Positions 40,538-48,937 of a stretch of DNA of 64,000 bases are shown here, piece after piece. Below the pieces are notes generated by a model. The model was not told the origin of the DNA. It was given only the letters and a program-made list of their open reading frames with translations, and did not search any database. Numbering within the stretch: the first letter of the stretch is position 1; every line of letters starts with the position of its first letter. The position numbers and the translations under genes are program-made. The stretch comes from Nonomuraea aurantiaca (lineage in GTDB: Bacteria; Actinomycetota; Actinomycetes; Streptosporangiales; Streptosporangiaceae), in assembly GCF_020215705.1 (NCBI RefSeq), contig NZ_JAIWNB010000023.1:1-64000 (forward strand). Direction: 5' to 3'.

Positions 40538-40586
40538 CCCCCAACTGGTGGCCTACCGGCCATCCGACAAGGCCACCAGTTGGGGG
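40538..40586 (+). promoter_or_regulatory. 16-bp perfect hairpin before the prim-pol gene (H3)
   Basis: CCCCCAACTGGTGGCC (40538-40553) and GGCCACCAGTTGGGGG (40571-40586) are perfectly complementary around 17 bases. The loop contains CATCCGACAA, close to CATCCGCCAAGAC of hairpins H1 and H2. No T tract follows. It could be a regulatory RNA, a replication origin element or a terminator. Confidence 0.6.
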
Positions 40587-40645
40587 ACGGCCGACCCGTC
40601 CCAATCGAGCACGCCCGACCTTGCGAACAGGCGAAAGGCGCATCT

Positions 40646-41560
40646 ATGACCGACCTGCTCACCGCTGCCACCCACGCCACTCGGCGCGGCTGGCACGTCT
40701 TCCCGCTCACGCCGCACGGCAAGTACCCCGCCCGCGGCTTCACCGACTGGGAGCACAACGCCACCACCGACCCCGACCGGCTGACCGCCTGGTGGCGACG
40801 TGCCCCCTTCAACGTCGGCATTGCGTGCGGTCCGTCCAACCTGGTAGTGATCGACCTGGACCTGCCCAAACCCGGCGAGCAACCGCCCGCCGAATGGGCA
40901 CGACGTGGCGTCGCATCCGGTGAGCAGGTCTTCCGCCATCTGTGCGCCGACTACAGCCAGCCCTACCCCGACCACACCCGCACTGTGACCACGCGCCGCG
41001 GCGGCACCCACCTGTACTTCACCGCCCCGCCCGCCGCGCGCCTGGGCAACACCTCCGGGGCGCGCGGCAACGGTCTGGGCTGGCTCATCGACACCCGTGG
41101 CCGCGGTGGCTACGTCGTCGGCCCCGGCAGCTACGTGGCCGCCCGCGACGGCGCCGGCCCCTACACCCTCACCTGCGACCGGCCACCCGCCCCGCTACCA
41201 GACTGGCTGACCGCCGCGCTCAGCCCGGCCCCGCCGCAACCCGCCTCGGCAACATCGGTCGCCGAATTGCTGGCCGGCCTGCCCGCCCGCCGGCTGTCCA
41301 CCTACGGCCACGCGGCCCTGACCGGCGAAATCGAACGCGTCACCGCCGCGCCGGACGGAGGCCGCAATCGCGCCCTCAACCTGGCCGCCTGGAAACTCGG
41401 CAAGCTCATCGCCCGCGGCGCCCTACCCCGCGAGTTGGTCGAACACGCCCTGCAAGCCGCCGCCGAGACCGCCAACAGCCACAGCCGCGACCCGCGCCCG
41501 CCTCACGCGCTGGCCGCCGTCATCGGCTACGGCATTGAGGCCGGCATACGCGCCGCATGA
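40646..41560 (+). CDS. Bifunctional DNA primase/polymerase (prim-pol)
   Basis: A 304-residue archaeo-eukaryotic-type primase. The N-terminal prim-pol domain has WHVFPLTPHGKYPARGF, FNVGIACGPSNLVVIDLD (catalytic D-x-D) and RRGGTHLYFTAPP (His), then RGRGGYVVGPGSYVA. The C-terminal 80 residues are helical (NRALNLAAWKLGKLIARGAL) and probably link to the helicase-like ATPase encoded next. It would initiate replication of the excised element. ATG 40646 is used, with AAAGGCG upstream. Confidence 0.9.
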   Translation: MTDLLTAATHATRRGWHVFPLTPHGKYPARGFTDWEHNATTDPDRLTAWWRRAPFNVGIACGPSNLVVIDLDLPKPGEQPPAEWARRGVASGEQVFRHLCADYSQPYPDHTRTVTTRRGGTHLYFTAPPAARLGNTSGARGNGLGWLIDTRGRGGYVVGPGSYVAARDGAGPYTLTCDRPPAPLPDWLTAALSPAPPQPASATSVAELLAGLPARRLSTYGHAALTGEIERVTAAPDGGRNRALNLAAWKLGKLIARGALPRELVEHALQAAAETANSHSRDPRPPHALAAVIGYGIEAGIRAA

Positions 41561-41583
41561 ACCCGACCTACCTGGGAGACACC

Positions 41584-42800
41584 ATGACCCAATCGCATCC
41601 GCCCATCGGCGCCGCCCTGCTTGACCAGCTCCGCGCCGCCCTGACCCGCTACGTCATCCTGCCCCGCGCCGAGGCCGCCGACGCCGTCACCCTGTGGATC
41701 GCCACCACCCACGCCCAACCCGCGCTCGCGCACGCGCCGCGTCTGGTCATCCGCGGCCCGGAAAAGCGCTGTGGCAAGTCTCGCCTGCTCGACATTGTGG
41801 AGGCCACCTGCCACGACCCGTTCATTACCGTCAACTCCAGCTCGGCAGCCATTTACCGGTCCATCTCAGACGACCCGCCGACCATCTTGGTTGATGAGGC
41901 CGACACCATTTTCGGCGCCAAAGCAGACGGCCACGAGGACCTCCGCGGCCTGCTCAACGCCGGACACCAGCGCAACCGGCCCGCCAAACGCTACGACGCC
42001 AACGCCAACCGGGTCGAATCCATCCCGACCTTCGCCATGGCCGCACTCGCCGGCATCGGCTCCATGCCCGACACATCGAGGACCGCGCCGTCGTCATCCG
42101 CATGCGCCGCCGCGCCCCTGGCGAGAGCGCCGCCCCCTACCGGCACAAACGCGACCGCCTGCCCCTGCGCTGCCTGGCCGCCGACCTGGCCGCCTGGCTC
42201 CGCCCCGACCTGACCGCCCTGGAGAAAGCCGAACCCGCCATGCCCGTCGAAGACCGCGCCGCCGACACTTGGGAACCCCTGGTCATCATCGCCGACCACG
42301 CCGGCGACACCTGGCCCGACCGCGCCCGCGCCGCCGCCCTGGCCCTGACCGCCGAGGCCGACGACAACAGCCACACCTCACCACGCCTGCGTCTGCTCAC
42401 CGACTGCCGCGCCGCTTTCGGCGAACACAACGCCCTGCCCACCGCCGTCTTGCTGGAACGGCTCAAGGCCGACCCCGACAGCGAATGGGCCGAACACGGA
42501 CCCGCCGGCCTGACCGCAATGAAATTCGGCAGCCTGCTGCGCGAATACGACATCCGCTCAACCACGATCCGTTTCCCACCCCCGACCGGTCAGGCCAAGG
42601 GCTACCAACGCGCCGATTTCGCCGACGCCTGGGCGCGCTACTGCCCGGCCCCCGACCCCGCCCGAGACGGCGACAAACCGCCCCACGAGCCCGCCCGAGA
42701 CGCCGACGTCGTGTCCATCGCCAGGGGAAGCCGTACCAGCCGTACCAGCCTCAATTCCGCAGGTCAAAGCGGTACGGCTTGCATCCCTGGTACGGCTTAA
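41584..42800 (+). pseudogene. DUF3631-type replication ATPase, frameshifted
   Basis: ATG 41584 follows GGGAG. The first frame holds the ATPase: VIRGPEKRCGKSRLLDIVEA (Walker A) and DDPPTILVDEADTIFGAK (Walker B), up to GIGSMPDT. One base is missing between 42074 and 42075; the next frame continues EDRAVVIRMRRRAPGESAAP-like residues and runs through the DUF3631 C-terminal part (EFGSLLREYDIRSTTIRF-like) to a stop at 42800. The normal product would be about 405 residues. Such ATPases act with the prim-pol as replicative helicase. A read error is possible. Confidence 0.8.
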
Positions 42801-42868
42801 GCCGTACCACCAAAAAAGCCGTACCAGCCCTGACCAGGCAAAACGAGGCTGGTACGGCTGGTACGGCT
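42729..42868. repeat. Eight-copy AGCCGTACC iteron-like array
   Basis: The 9-mer AGCCGTACC or its complement GGTACGGCT occurs at 42729, 42738, 42771, 42789, 42800, 42817, 42851 and 42860. Outer pairs are head-to-tail tandems without a gap. The central pair is a perfect 20-bp palindrome, GGTACGGCTTAAGCCGTACC. The array overlaps the 3' end of the DUF3631 gene and ends 115 bp before xis. It could be the replication origin or an operator controlling xis/int. Confidence 0.8.
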
Positions 42869-42983
42869 ACCCCCCTCAAACCGGCCCCGTATACCCCTGA
42901 CACCGCCGCGGCGAAGTCACCATCACGACCCCGAGGCCCCGTTTCCCGCACCGACTCGCACGCCCCGGAAGGAACGCCCAAAC

Positions 42984-43184
42984 ATGGCCGCTACCGTCAC
43001 CCGTCTACACGCGATGCTCACCCTGTCCGAGCTCTGCACCGAACTTCAGATCTCCCGATCCACCTTCTACGACTGGCGGCAGAAAGGCCGCGCCCCGCGC
43101 TGCATCACCTTGCCCAACGGCTCGCTACGTGTCCGCCGTACGGACCTAGAGAGCTGGCTCAACGCCCGAGAGGATGCCGCCTGA
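42984..43184 (+). CDS. xis: Excisionase/HTH_17-type DNA-binding protein
   Basis: A 66-residue MerR-like winged helix: MLTLSELCTELQISRSTFYD, WRQKGRAPRCITLPNGSLRV and RRTDLESWLNAREDA. Such proteins stand directly before the integrase gene of AICEs and direct excision. The stop shares TGATG with the integrase start. ATG 42984 follows GGAAGG. Confidence 0.9.
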   Translation: MAATVTRLHAMLTLSELCTELQISRSTFYDWRQKGRAPRCITLPNGSLRVRRTDLESWLNAREDAA

Positions 43185-44587
43185 TGAAGGACATCACCTA
43201 CGACGTTCGCGTCTACAAGACTGAGGTCTACAAGGGCAAAAAGGCCAATACGTACTACGTGCGTTGGAAAGCCGGACGGGTGTGGCGCAAGCCCTTCCGG
43301 AACGCAGCGCAGGCAGACACGTACCGTGGGGAACTTCAGGCCGCCGCGCGCAAAGGAGAAGCGTTCAACCTGCTGACTGGCGAACCCGTGAAGTGGAACC
43401 GCACCACACGGCCCGAAATGAGCTGGTACGAGTTCGCCTGCAAGTTCGCCGACTTCAAATGGAAAGCAGCCTCGGCGAAGTACCGGCAAGACATCGCCCG
43501 CGCTCTTACCGCGGCCACCCCTGCCATGCTCGTCAGCGACAAAGGCAAGCCATCCGATCTCGACCTCCGCACGGGCATGCGCCGATGGGCCTTCAATACC
43601 AAGCAGCGGGACGAAGCGCCCGATGAAATGGCGAATGTGCTGGCGTGGTTGGCTACGCATACTAGGCCAGTATCCGATCTTTCCGAGGCCGCTACCGTCC
43701 GCATCATGCTCGACACGGCAACCTCCCGCCTGGACGGCAAAACTGCCGCCATGAGCACGATTCGCCGCCACAAGACCATCCTTCAGAACGCCCTTGATTA
43801 CGCCGTAGAGCTAAAGCTCTTTGACGCGAATCCGATCAAGTCGCTCAGGTGGAAACCTGTCAAAGTTACCTACGAAGTAGACAAGCGCAGCGTGGTCAAC
43901 CCCACGCAGGCACGCCGCCTACTCGTCGAGGTCGAAGCACAGAAACCCAGCGGAAAACGGCTCGTGGCGTTCTTCGGTGCGATGTACTACGCAGGGCTCC
44001 GCCCAGAGGAAGTCGTCAACCTCACAGATGACAACATCATCCTTCCCGAGTTGGTCAAGAATGCCGAGACAGGAGAGATGGAAGAACCCGCCAACAACTG
44101 GGGGGAACTGCACTTCGCCAACGCGGCCCCGTTCGCCGGCCGCGAGTGGACCGATGACGGCGGCCTACGTGAGAAACGTCCCCTCAAACACCGCGCCGAG
44201 GGCGTGATACGCATCGTTCCCTGCCCGCCACCGCTGACCAAGCTCTTCCGCGCGCATCTCGTCAAGTTCGCCCCTGGCCCCGGCGAACGCCTCTTTACTG
44301 GCGTCCATGCTGGAGAGCTGCCCTACATCACGTGCCGGCGTGTGTGGAACAGAGCGCGCCAGAATGCCCTGACCGACAAGGAGGTACAGTCACCGCTGGC
44401 CAAACGGCCCTACGACCTTCGCCACGCCTGCGTCTCGACCTGGCTTAACGCAGGCGTACCGGCCACGCAGGTAGCGGAGTGGGCAGGTCACAGCGTGGAT
44501 GTCCTGCTCAGGATCTACGCCAAGTGCATCGTCGGCCAAGACGAGGCCGCCAAGCGCCGCATAGCTGACGCACTCCGCGACGAGTGA
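43184..44587 (+). CDS. int: Tyrosine site-specific integrase of element B
   Basis: A 467-residue recombinase. The arm-binding domain (YVRWKAGRVWRKPFRNAAQA) and SAM-like core-binding domain precede the catalytic domain: YYAGLRPEEVVNL (Arg I), YDLRHACVSTWLNAG (H-x-x-R), EWAGHSVDVLLRIYAKCI (His and Tyr). All catalytic residues are present. It lies 145 bp from the tRNA-Met gene, whose 3' half is the attachment core. It catalyses integration and, with the excisionase, excision. Confidence 0.95.
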   Translation: MKDITYDVRVYKTEVYKGKKANTYYVRWKAGRVWRKPFRNAAQADTYRGELQAAARKGEAFNLLTGEPVKWNRTTRPEMSWYEFACKFADFKWKAASAKYRQDIARALTAATPAMLVSDKGKPSDLDLRTGMRRWAFNTKQRDEAPDEMANVLAWLATHTRPVSDLSEAATVRIMLDTATSRLDGKTAAMSTIRRHKTILQNALDYAVELKLFDANPIKSLRWKPVKVTYEVDKRSVVNPTQARRLLVEVEAQKPSGKRLVAFFGAMYYAGLRPEEVVNLTDDNIILPELVKNAETGEMEEPANNWGELHFANAAPFAGREWTDDGGLREKRPLKHRAEGVIRIVPCPPPLTKLFRAHLVKFAPGPGERLFTGVHAGELPYITCRRVWNRARQNALTDKEVQSPLAKRPYDLRHACVSTWLNAGVPATQVAEWAGHSVDVLLRIYAKCIVGQDEAAKRRIADALRDE

Positions 44588-44607
44588 TCGCCAGGCCGCC
44601 AAGAACG

Positions 44608-44624
44608 TGCGCACGTATTTGGCA
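44608..44624 (+). repeat. Arm-type repeat, right end of element B
   Basis: TGCGCACGTATTTGGCA, identical to 23393-23409 at the other end of element B. It lies between the integrase stop and the attachment core. Confidence 0.6.
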
Positions 44625-44673
44625 CAGGTACCCGCAAACGATCGGCGAGAGCCGTAGACAGCCGGACATGAAG

Positions 44674-44714
44674 AACCCCCGCCCCTGCGCAAAGGTGCAG
44701 GTCGGGCGGGGGTT
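44674..44714. terminator. Terminator between int and tRNA-Met
   Basis: AACCCCCGCCC (44674-44684) pairs with GGGCGGGGGTT (44704-44714), with an inner CTGC/GCAG stem. T-rich bases follow on both sides, so it may serve the tRNA (leftward) and int (rightward). Confidence 0.7.
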
Positions 44715-44732
44715 TCCGCTGACCGAGAGAGG

Positions 44733-44806
44733 TAGGGCGGGTGGGACTTGAACCCACGACCCACGGATTATGAGTCCGATGCTCTGACCGGCTGAGCTAC
44801 CGCCCC
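44733..44806 (-). tRNA. tRNA-Met (CAT anticodon), integration target
   Basis: A 74-nt cloverleaf on the minus strand: acceptor GGGGCGG with CCGCCCT (first pair G-U), D-arm GCTC/GAGC, anticodon loop CTCATAA with anticodon CAT, T-arm GTGGG-TTCAAGT-CCCAC, discriminator A; the terminal CCA is not fully encoded. It looks like elongator Met rather than Ile-CAT, though the two share the anticodon. Bases 44733-44774 are the 42-bp core repeated at 4798 and 23286. Integration restored an intact gene here. Confidence 0.93.
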
Positions 44807-44912
44807 TTGCAAACATGCAGTCTTCCACACCTGAGCCCTCATGCCAGCATAGATCGTCCTCGTTCACTCAGCGCGTACGCCAGACACCGGGGTTGGTGGG
44901 TAGCGTCGGGCC

Positions 44913-45440
44913 ATGGCGGTCAAGCTGATCTACGAGACGCATTCCCTCACGGTGGACAACGAGACGGGGATCGCCACCGGCTGGTTGCCGGGGGAGTTGT
45001 CCCAGGCCGGGCGGGAGTTGGCCAGGGAGTTGGGGGTGCGGCGGCGGGGCGTGGATGTGGTCTACGCCTCGGATCTGCGGCGGGCGGTGGAGACGGCGGA
45101 GATCGCGTTCGGGGATGGGCGGGAGATTCGGCTCGACGCCCGGTTGCGGGAGTGCGACTACGGGATCTACAACGGGCGGCCCGTCAGTGAGGTGGCGGGG
45201 TTGCGGCGGCGGTTCATTGATGTGCCGTGGCCCGGGGGGCAGAGCTATCGGCAGGTGGTGGCGGAGACTGCCGCGTTTCTGGAGGAAGTGATGGACAAGT
45301 GGCAGACGTGCACGGTGCTCGTCATCTCGCACTCGGCCAATCGATGGGCGTTGCGGAATCTGCTTGAGGGGGTGGCGTTGGAGGAGCTTGTGGATGCTCC
45401 GTTCGACTGGCAGCCGGGGTGGGAGTACACCCTGGCTTAG
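44913..45440 (+). CDS. Histidine phosphatase family protein
   Basis: A 175-residue member of the phosphoglycerate-mutase-like superfamily. The nucleophile region reads LIYETHSLTVDNETG: TH replaces the more usual RHG, as in several actinomycete members. Other active-site parts are ASDLRRAVETAE, RLRECDYGIYNG and VISHSANRWALRNL. The substrate is probably a small phosphate ester. It is a single gene, closed by an 11-bp hairpin and convergent with the LysR gene. Confidence 0.85.
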   Translation: MAVKLIYETHSLTVDNETGIATGWLPGELSQAGRELARELGVRRRGVDVVYASDLRRAVETAEIAFGDGREIRLDARLRECDYGIYNGRPVSEVAGLRRRFIDVPWPGGQSYRQVVAETAAFLEEVMDKWQTCTVLVISHSANRWALRNLLEGVALEELVDAPFDWQPGWEYTLA

Positions 45441-45442
45441 CG

Positions 45443-45470
45443 GGGCCGGGGAGACCTGGCTCCCCGGCCC
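45443..45470. terminator. Bidirectional hairpin terminator
   Basis: GGGCCGGGGAG and CTCCCCGGCCC (11-bp perfect arms) flank ACCTGG in the gap between the convergent phosphatase and LysR genes. Confidence 0.75.
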
Positions 45471-45528
45471 TCGGTGACAAGATTGCGAGACTGTGAGCCC
45501 CCCATCGCTGACGAGGCATCAGGGCGGG

Positions 45529-46461
45529 TTAGGGAGCGGTGCCGAAGCCGGTGTTCCGTACCAGCCAGTCCTGATAAACGGTGCTTCGCCGTACCACCTC
45601 CGCGTGCGTCTGTTTGGCCTGTTCCGCCACCCAGGCGGCATCCGGGGCGGTGGGGTGGTGGCCAAGGAGTTGCCGCCAGCGCAGGGGCGCGCCCGCGAGC
45701 GGGATCATGGCCAGGCCGGGGGCGGCCTGGTGGGTGGCCTGGCAGAGTGCCACGGCTCGGCCGACCCGGGCCAGGTGGATGCAGGTGGCCACGTCGGTCT
45801 CATAGATCGTTCCCGGGGTGAAGCCGGCGCGGGCGCAGGCTGTGGCGAAGCAGTCGGCGAAGCAGCCGTCGCCCGGAGTGACGGCCCAGCTTTCGAGGGC
45901 GAGTTCGGACAGCTCCAGCTCCTTCTCGCCGGCCAGCGGGTGCGTCTCGGCGAGCAGCGTGAAGACCGGGTCGTAGCTGATCGTCTCCCAGCGCAGCGAG
46001 CCGGTGGGGGTGCCGCCGTCGCCGCAGGCGCCGGTCAGCGCGTAGTCGAGCCGGCCGAGCTCGGTCATGGTGGTGAGTTCGTCGGCCGACCATGAGGTGT
46101 ACGTGCTCACCGTGCGTTCCGCGGCGAGCCGGTCGACGAGGCCGCCGAGTATCGGCCCGTTCGTGGCGCCGATGCGGAAGCCGGGGGAGGGGGCTTGGGC
46201 GAACCGTACGGCCTCGTCCTGCAGTTCCTTGGCCGCCGGGAGGAGCACGCGGGCGCGGGCGAGTACCAGCTCGCCGAGCTTGGTGGGCCGGGCGCCGTGC
46301 CTGTCGCGATCGAACAGGGTGCCGCCGAGCACCCGCTCGATGCGTTTGAGCTGTGCGGTGAGGGCCGGTTGCGCCAGCCCGAGCAGGGACGCGGCCTTGC
46401 TCACACTTCCCGCGTCCGCGACCGCGCGAACGATCCTGAGGTGCCTGAGCTCGAGGTCCAT
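45529..46461 (-). CDS. LysR-family transcriptional regulator
   Basis: A 310-residue regulator. The N-terminal helix-turn-helix reads LRIVRAVADAGSVSKAASLL, GLAQPALTAQLKRIERVLGG. The periplasmic-binding-type effector domain follows (FRIGATNGPILGGLVDRLAA). The gene is divergent from the DUF6158 gene with a 97-bp gap, where its operator probably lies. The target cannot be named. Confidence 0.92.
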   Translation of the reverse strand: MDLELRHLRIVRAVADAGSVSKAASLLGLAQPALTAQLKRIERVLGGTLFDRDRHGARPTKLGELVLARARVLLPAAKELQDEAVRFAQAPSPGFRIGATNGPILGGLVDRLAAERTVSTYTSWSADELTTMTELGRLDYALTGACGDGGTPTGSLRWETISYDPVFTLLAETHPLAGEKELELSELALESWAVTPGDGCFADCFATACARAGFTPGTIYETDVATCIHLARVGRAVALCQATHQAAPGLAMIPLAGAPLRWRQLLGHHPTAPDAAWVAEQAKQTHAEVVRRSTVYQDWLVRNTGFGTAP

Positions 46462-46558
46462 AACGGGAAGGTAAAGCGGTGATCTCCTCCCGACAATGCC
46501 CTTATGTCAGGAAATGTGACAGATATTGTCGGGGGTCTTCTGGGGTAGGGGGTAGGCC

Positions 46559-46783
46559 ATGACGACGATGGGAATCGATCCAGCGCAACTCGAGGACGAA
46601 GACCTGCTGCGTGAGCTGCGGCAACTGCACAGCACACGTACCGACGCACTGCTGCACGGCTCAGCCGCCGCGTTCGCGCGCCACACCTCGCGGACCAACG
46701 AACTGGAGACCGAGTATCTGCGCCGCTACCCGGAGCGCGACGTCGACCCGGGCCGGCTCAGGGACGGGGCGAGGCGGCGCTGA
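46559..46783 (+). CDS. DUF6158 family protein
   Basis: A 74-residue helical protein (MGIDPAQLEDEDLLRELRQL, ARHTSRTNELETEYLRRYPE) ending in a basic RRR tail. It matches the actinomycete DUF6158 family as I recall it. Function unknown. Its stop overlaps the next ATG (TGATG). Confidence 0.8.
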   Translation: MTTMGIDPAQLEDEDLLRELRQLHSTRTDALLHGSAAAFARHTSRTNELETEYLRRYPERDVDPGRLRDGARRR

Positions 46784-47019
46784 TGGCCCGAGATCACGAC
46801 GTGCAGGCACTGTCCGACGTCGACATCCATGTGTACGAGGCGGTCGCCTCGCAGGCGGTCGAGTCCGGGGGCGCGGAGCTTCCCGCGCTCGTCCGCGCGA
46901 CCGGCCTGGAAGAGGACGAGGTACGGCGGAGCCTGGCGACGCTGGTCGGGCAGGGGTACGTGGTGCCGCAAGGAGAGGGGTTCGGCCTGGGCGCCCATAC
47001 GTTCGGGCTCGATTACTGA
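46783..47019 (+). CDS. Small winged-helix-like protein (78 aa)
   Basis: Coupled to the DUF6158 gene by TGATG. The chain DVDIHVYEAVASQAVESGGA, ELPALVRATGLEEDEVRRSL and TLVGQGYVVPQGEGFGLG has the helix-helix-helix-wing layout of a small winged helix. It could be a regulator or an adaptor. No named family. Confidence 0.7.
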   Translation: MARDHDVQALSDVDIHVYEAVASQAVESGGAELPALVRATGLEEDEVRRSLATLVGQGYVVPQGEGFGLGAHTFGLDY

Positions 47020-47036
47020 AAATACCGACCGGGACA

Positions 47037-47066
47037 GGGGCGGCGGGCCGACGGGCCGGCCGCCCC
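47037..47066. terminator. Bidirectional terminator hairpin
   Basis: GGGGCGGC (47037-47044) pairs with GCCGCCCC (47059-47066) between two convergent genes. Confidence 0.6.
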
Positions 47067-47072
47067 CGGCAT

Positions 47073-47234
47073 TCAGATGCGCTTGACGCGGGCCCAGATC
47101 ACGAAGGCGCCGCCGAAGACCGCCATGACCAGCCCGGTCCACAGGTTGACCGCCGCCCCCACCGCCCCGGCGATGATCAGGATCACCCCGTAGACCAGGA
47201 ACAGCCCGCCGATCACCATTCTGATGTCGCTCAC
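47073..47234 (-). CDS. Small membrane protein downstream of the symporter (53 aa)
   Basis: GTG 47234 overlaps the symporter stop (GTGA). Two hydrophobic helices (MVIGGLFLVYGVILIIAGAV, LWTGLVMAVFGGAFVIW) end in a basic WARVKRI tail. The overlap suggests it is made with the symporter and may be a small accessory subunit. Confidence 0.75.
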   Translation of the reverse strand: MSDIRMVIGGLFLVYGVILIIAGAVGAAVNLWTGLVMAVFGGAFVIWARVKRI

Positions 47235-48862
47235 AGGATCACCCCGTACATCGCGGCGGCCAGGACGATCGCGCCCGTCCCGAGGATCACGGGCGAGCGG
47301 TACCACTTCGTGTCACCGGCCAGCGCGTCGTCCGCCAGGTCGACCGCGCTGAGCCCGTACACCAGCCCGCGCAGCTCCTCCACGGGCTTGGGCGTGGTCA
47401 CCAGCGTGACCACCACCGAGACGAGCAGGTCGACGACGAAGGCCACGCCGGCGCCCCAGAAGCTGGCGTTCAGTTCGGTGCCGAAGTCCAGCATTCCGGC
47501 CTTGTACGCGATGTACGAGGCGAACGCGGACGCGGTCCCGGCCAGCAGCCCCCAGAAGCCGGCCCACGGCGTCATCCGCTTCCAGAACAGCCCGAGGATG
47601 AAGGTCGCGAACAGCGGCGCGTTGAAGAAGGAGAACAGCGCCTGCAGGTAGTTCATGATGTTGGAGTAGCCGGCCGCGATGAACGCCGTGCCGACGCCCA
47701 GCGCGACGCCCGCCACGGTGGCGATCCTGCCGACCCGCAGGTAGTAGCCGTCGTCGCGGTCCTTGGCCAGGTGCGCCTGCCAGATGTCGTTGGTGAACAC
47801 CGTGTTGAACCCGCTGATGTTGGCCGCCATCCCGGCCATGAACGAGGCCAGCAGCCCGGTCACCGCCACGCCGAGTACGCCGTTGGGCAGCAGGTCCTGC
47901 ATGAGCAGCGGGATCGCGTTGTTGTAGGCCTGGCCCTTGCCCAGGTCCTTGAACAGGACGAGGGCGATCAACCCCGGCAGCACGGTCACCAGCGGGATGA
48001 ACAGCTTCGGATAGGACGCGATGATCGGGGTGAGCCGGGCGGCGTTGGTGTTGCGGGCGGATAAGGCCCGCTGCACCTCGGCGAAGTTCGTGGTCCAGTA
48101 GCCGAAGGACAGCACGAAGCCCAGGCCGAACACGATGCCGAGCCAGTGGGCCTCCATCGGGTTCTTGCCCGCGCTGTCGGCCCACGTGTGCAGACCGGCC
48201 TCGCCGAGCGCGCTCTGCCGGACCTTGTCGAACAGCCCGGAGATGCCGCCCATCTTGGCCAGCCCGAGGATGGTCAGCGGGATCAGCCCGGCCAGGATCA
48301 CGAAGAACTGCAAGACCTCGTTGTAGATCGCCGACGACAGGCCGCCGAGCGTGATGTACGACAGCACGATCACCGCCGCCACCACCACCGACACTGGCAG
48401 CGGCCAGCCCAGCAGGGCCTCCATGACCAGCGCGAGCGCGTAGAGGTTGACCCCGGCGATGAGGATCTGGGCCACGGCGAAGGAGAGCGCGTTCAGCAGC
48501 TGGGTGGCGCCGTTGAAGCGGCGTCCCAGGAACTCCGGGACGCTGCGTACCTTCGAGCGGTAGTAGAACGGCATCATCACGATGCCGAGGAACACCATCG
48601 CGGGCACCGCGCCGATCCAGTAGTAGTGCACGGTCATGGCGCCGTACTGGGCGCCGTTGGCCGCCATTCCGAGGATCTCGATCGCGCCGAGGTTGGCGGA
48701 GACGAAGGCCAGTCCGGTGATCCACGGGGGTAAGCCACGGCCGGCCAGGAAGAAGTCGAGGCTCGAGCTGATTCTCCGCTTGGCGGCGAACCCGATGCCG
48801 AGCACGGTCGCGAAGTAGATCGCGATGAGCGCATAGTCGAGGAGGTTCACATCAAGGCGCAC
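47231..48862 (-). CDS. Sodium:solute symporter (SSS family)
   Basis: A 543-residue inner-membrane transporter with about 13-14 hydrophobic helices. SSS signatures are FFLAGRGLPPWITGLAFVSA, the helix with GAIEILGMAANGAQYG, and SYITLGGLSSAIYNEVLQFF. Na+ gradients drive uptake of a sugar, organic acid or similar. It is divergent from the DUF1445 gene with a 75-bp gap, so the two may share control, and it overlaps a 53-residue membrane protein gene downstream. Confidence 0.93.
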   Translation of the reverse strand: MRLDVNLLDYALIAIYFATVLGIGFAAKRRISSSLDFFLAGRGLPPWITGLAFVSANLGAIEILGMAANGAQYGAMTVHYYWIGAVPAMVFLGIVMMPFYYRSKVRSVPEFLGRRFNGATQLLNALSFAVAQILIAGVNLYALALVMEALLGWPLPVSVVVAAVIVLSYITLGGLSSAIYNEVLQFFVILAGLIPLTILGLAKMGGISGLFDKVRQSALGEAGLHTWADSAGKNPMEAHWLGIVFGLGFVLSFGYWTTNFAEVQRALSARNTNAARLTPIIASYPKLFIPLVTVLPGLIALVLFKDLGKGQAYNNAIPLLMQDLLPNGVLGVAVTGLLASFMAGMAANISGFNTVFTNDIWQAHLAKDRDDGYYLRVGRIATVAGVALGVGTAFIAAGYSNIMNYLQALFSFFNAPLFATFILGLFWKRMTPWAGFWGLLAGTASAFASYIAYKAGMLDFGTELNASFWGAGVAFVVDLLVSVVVTLVTTPKPVEELRGLVYGLSAVDLADDALAGDTKWYRSPVILGTGAIVLAAAMYGVIL

Positions 48863-48937
48863 GGCGTCCCCTCCTACCCCGAAAAGTCAGACTATGTCGT
48901 CGATTGCGGGCCCAGTTACCGGGCGTAGTGTCGAGGT

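Noticed and set aside
41771..43183. A 938-residue protein fused to the integrase
   Set aside because: The upstream 470 residues are Arg/Pro-rich out-of-frame translation of the DUF3631 gene and the iteron region; the integrase has its own ATG overlapping the xis stop.
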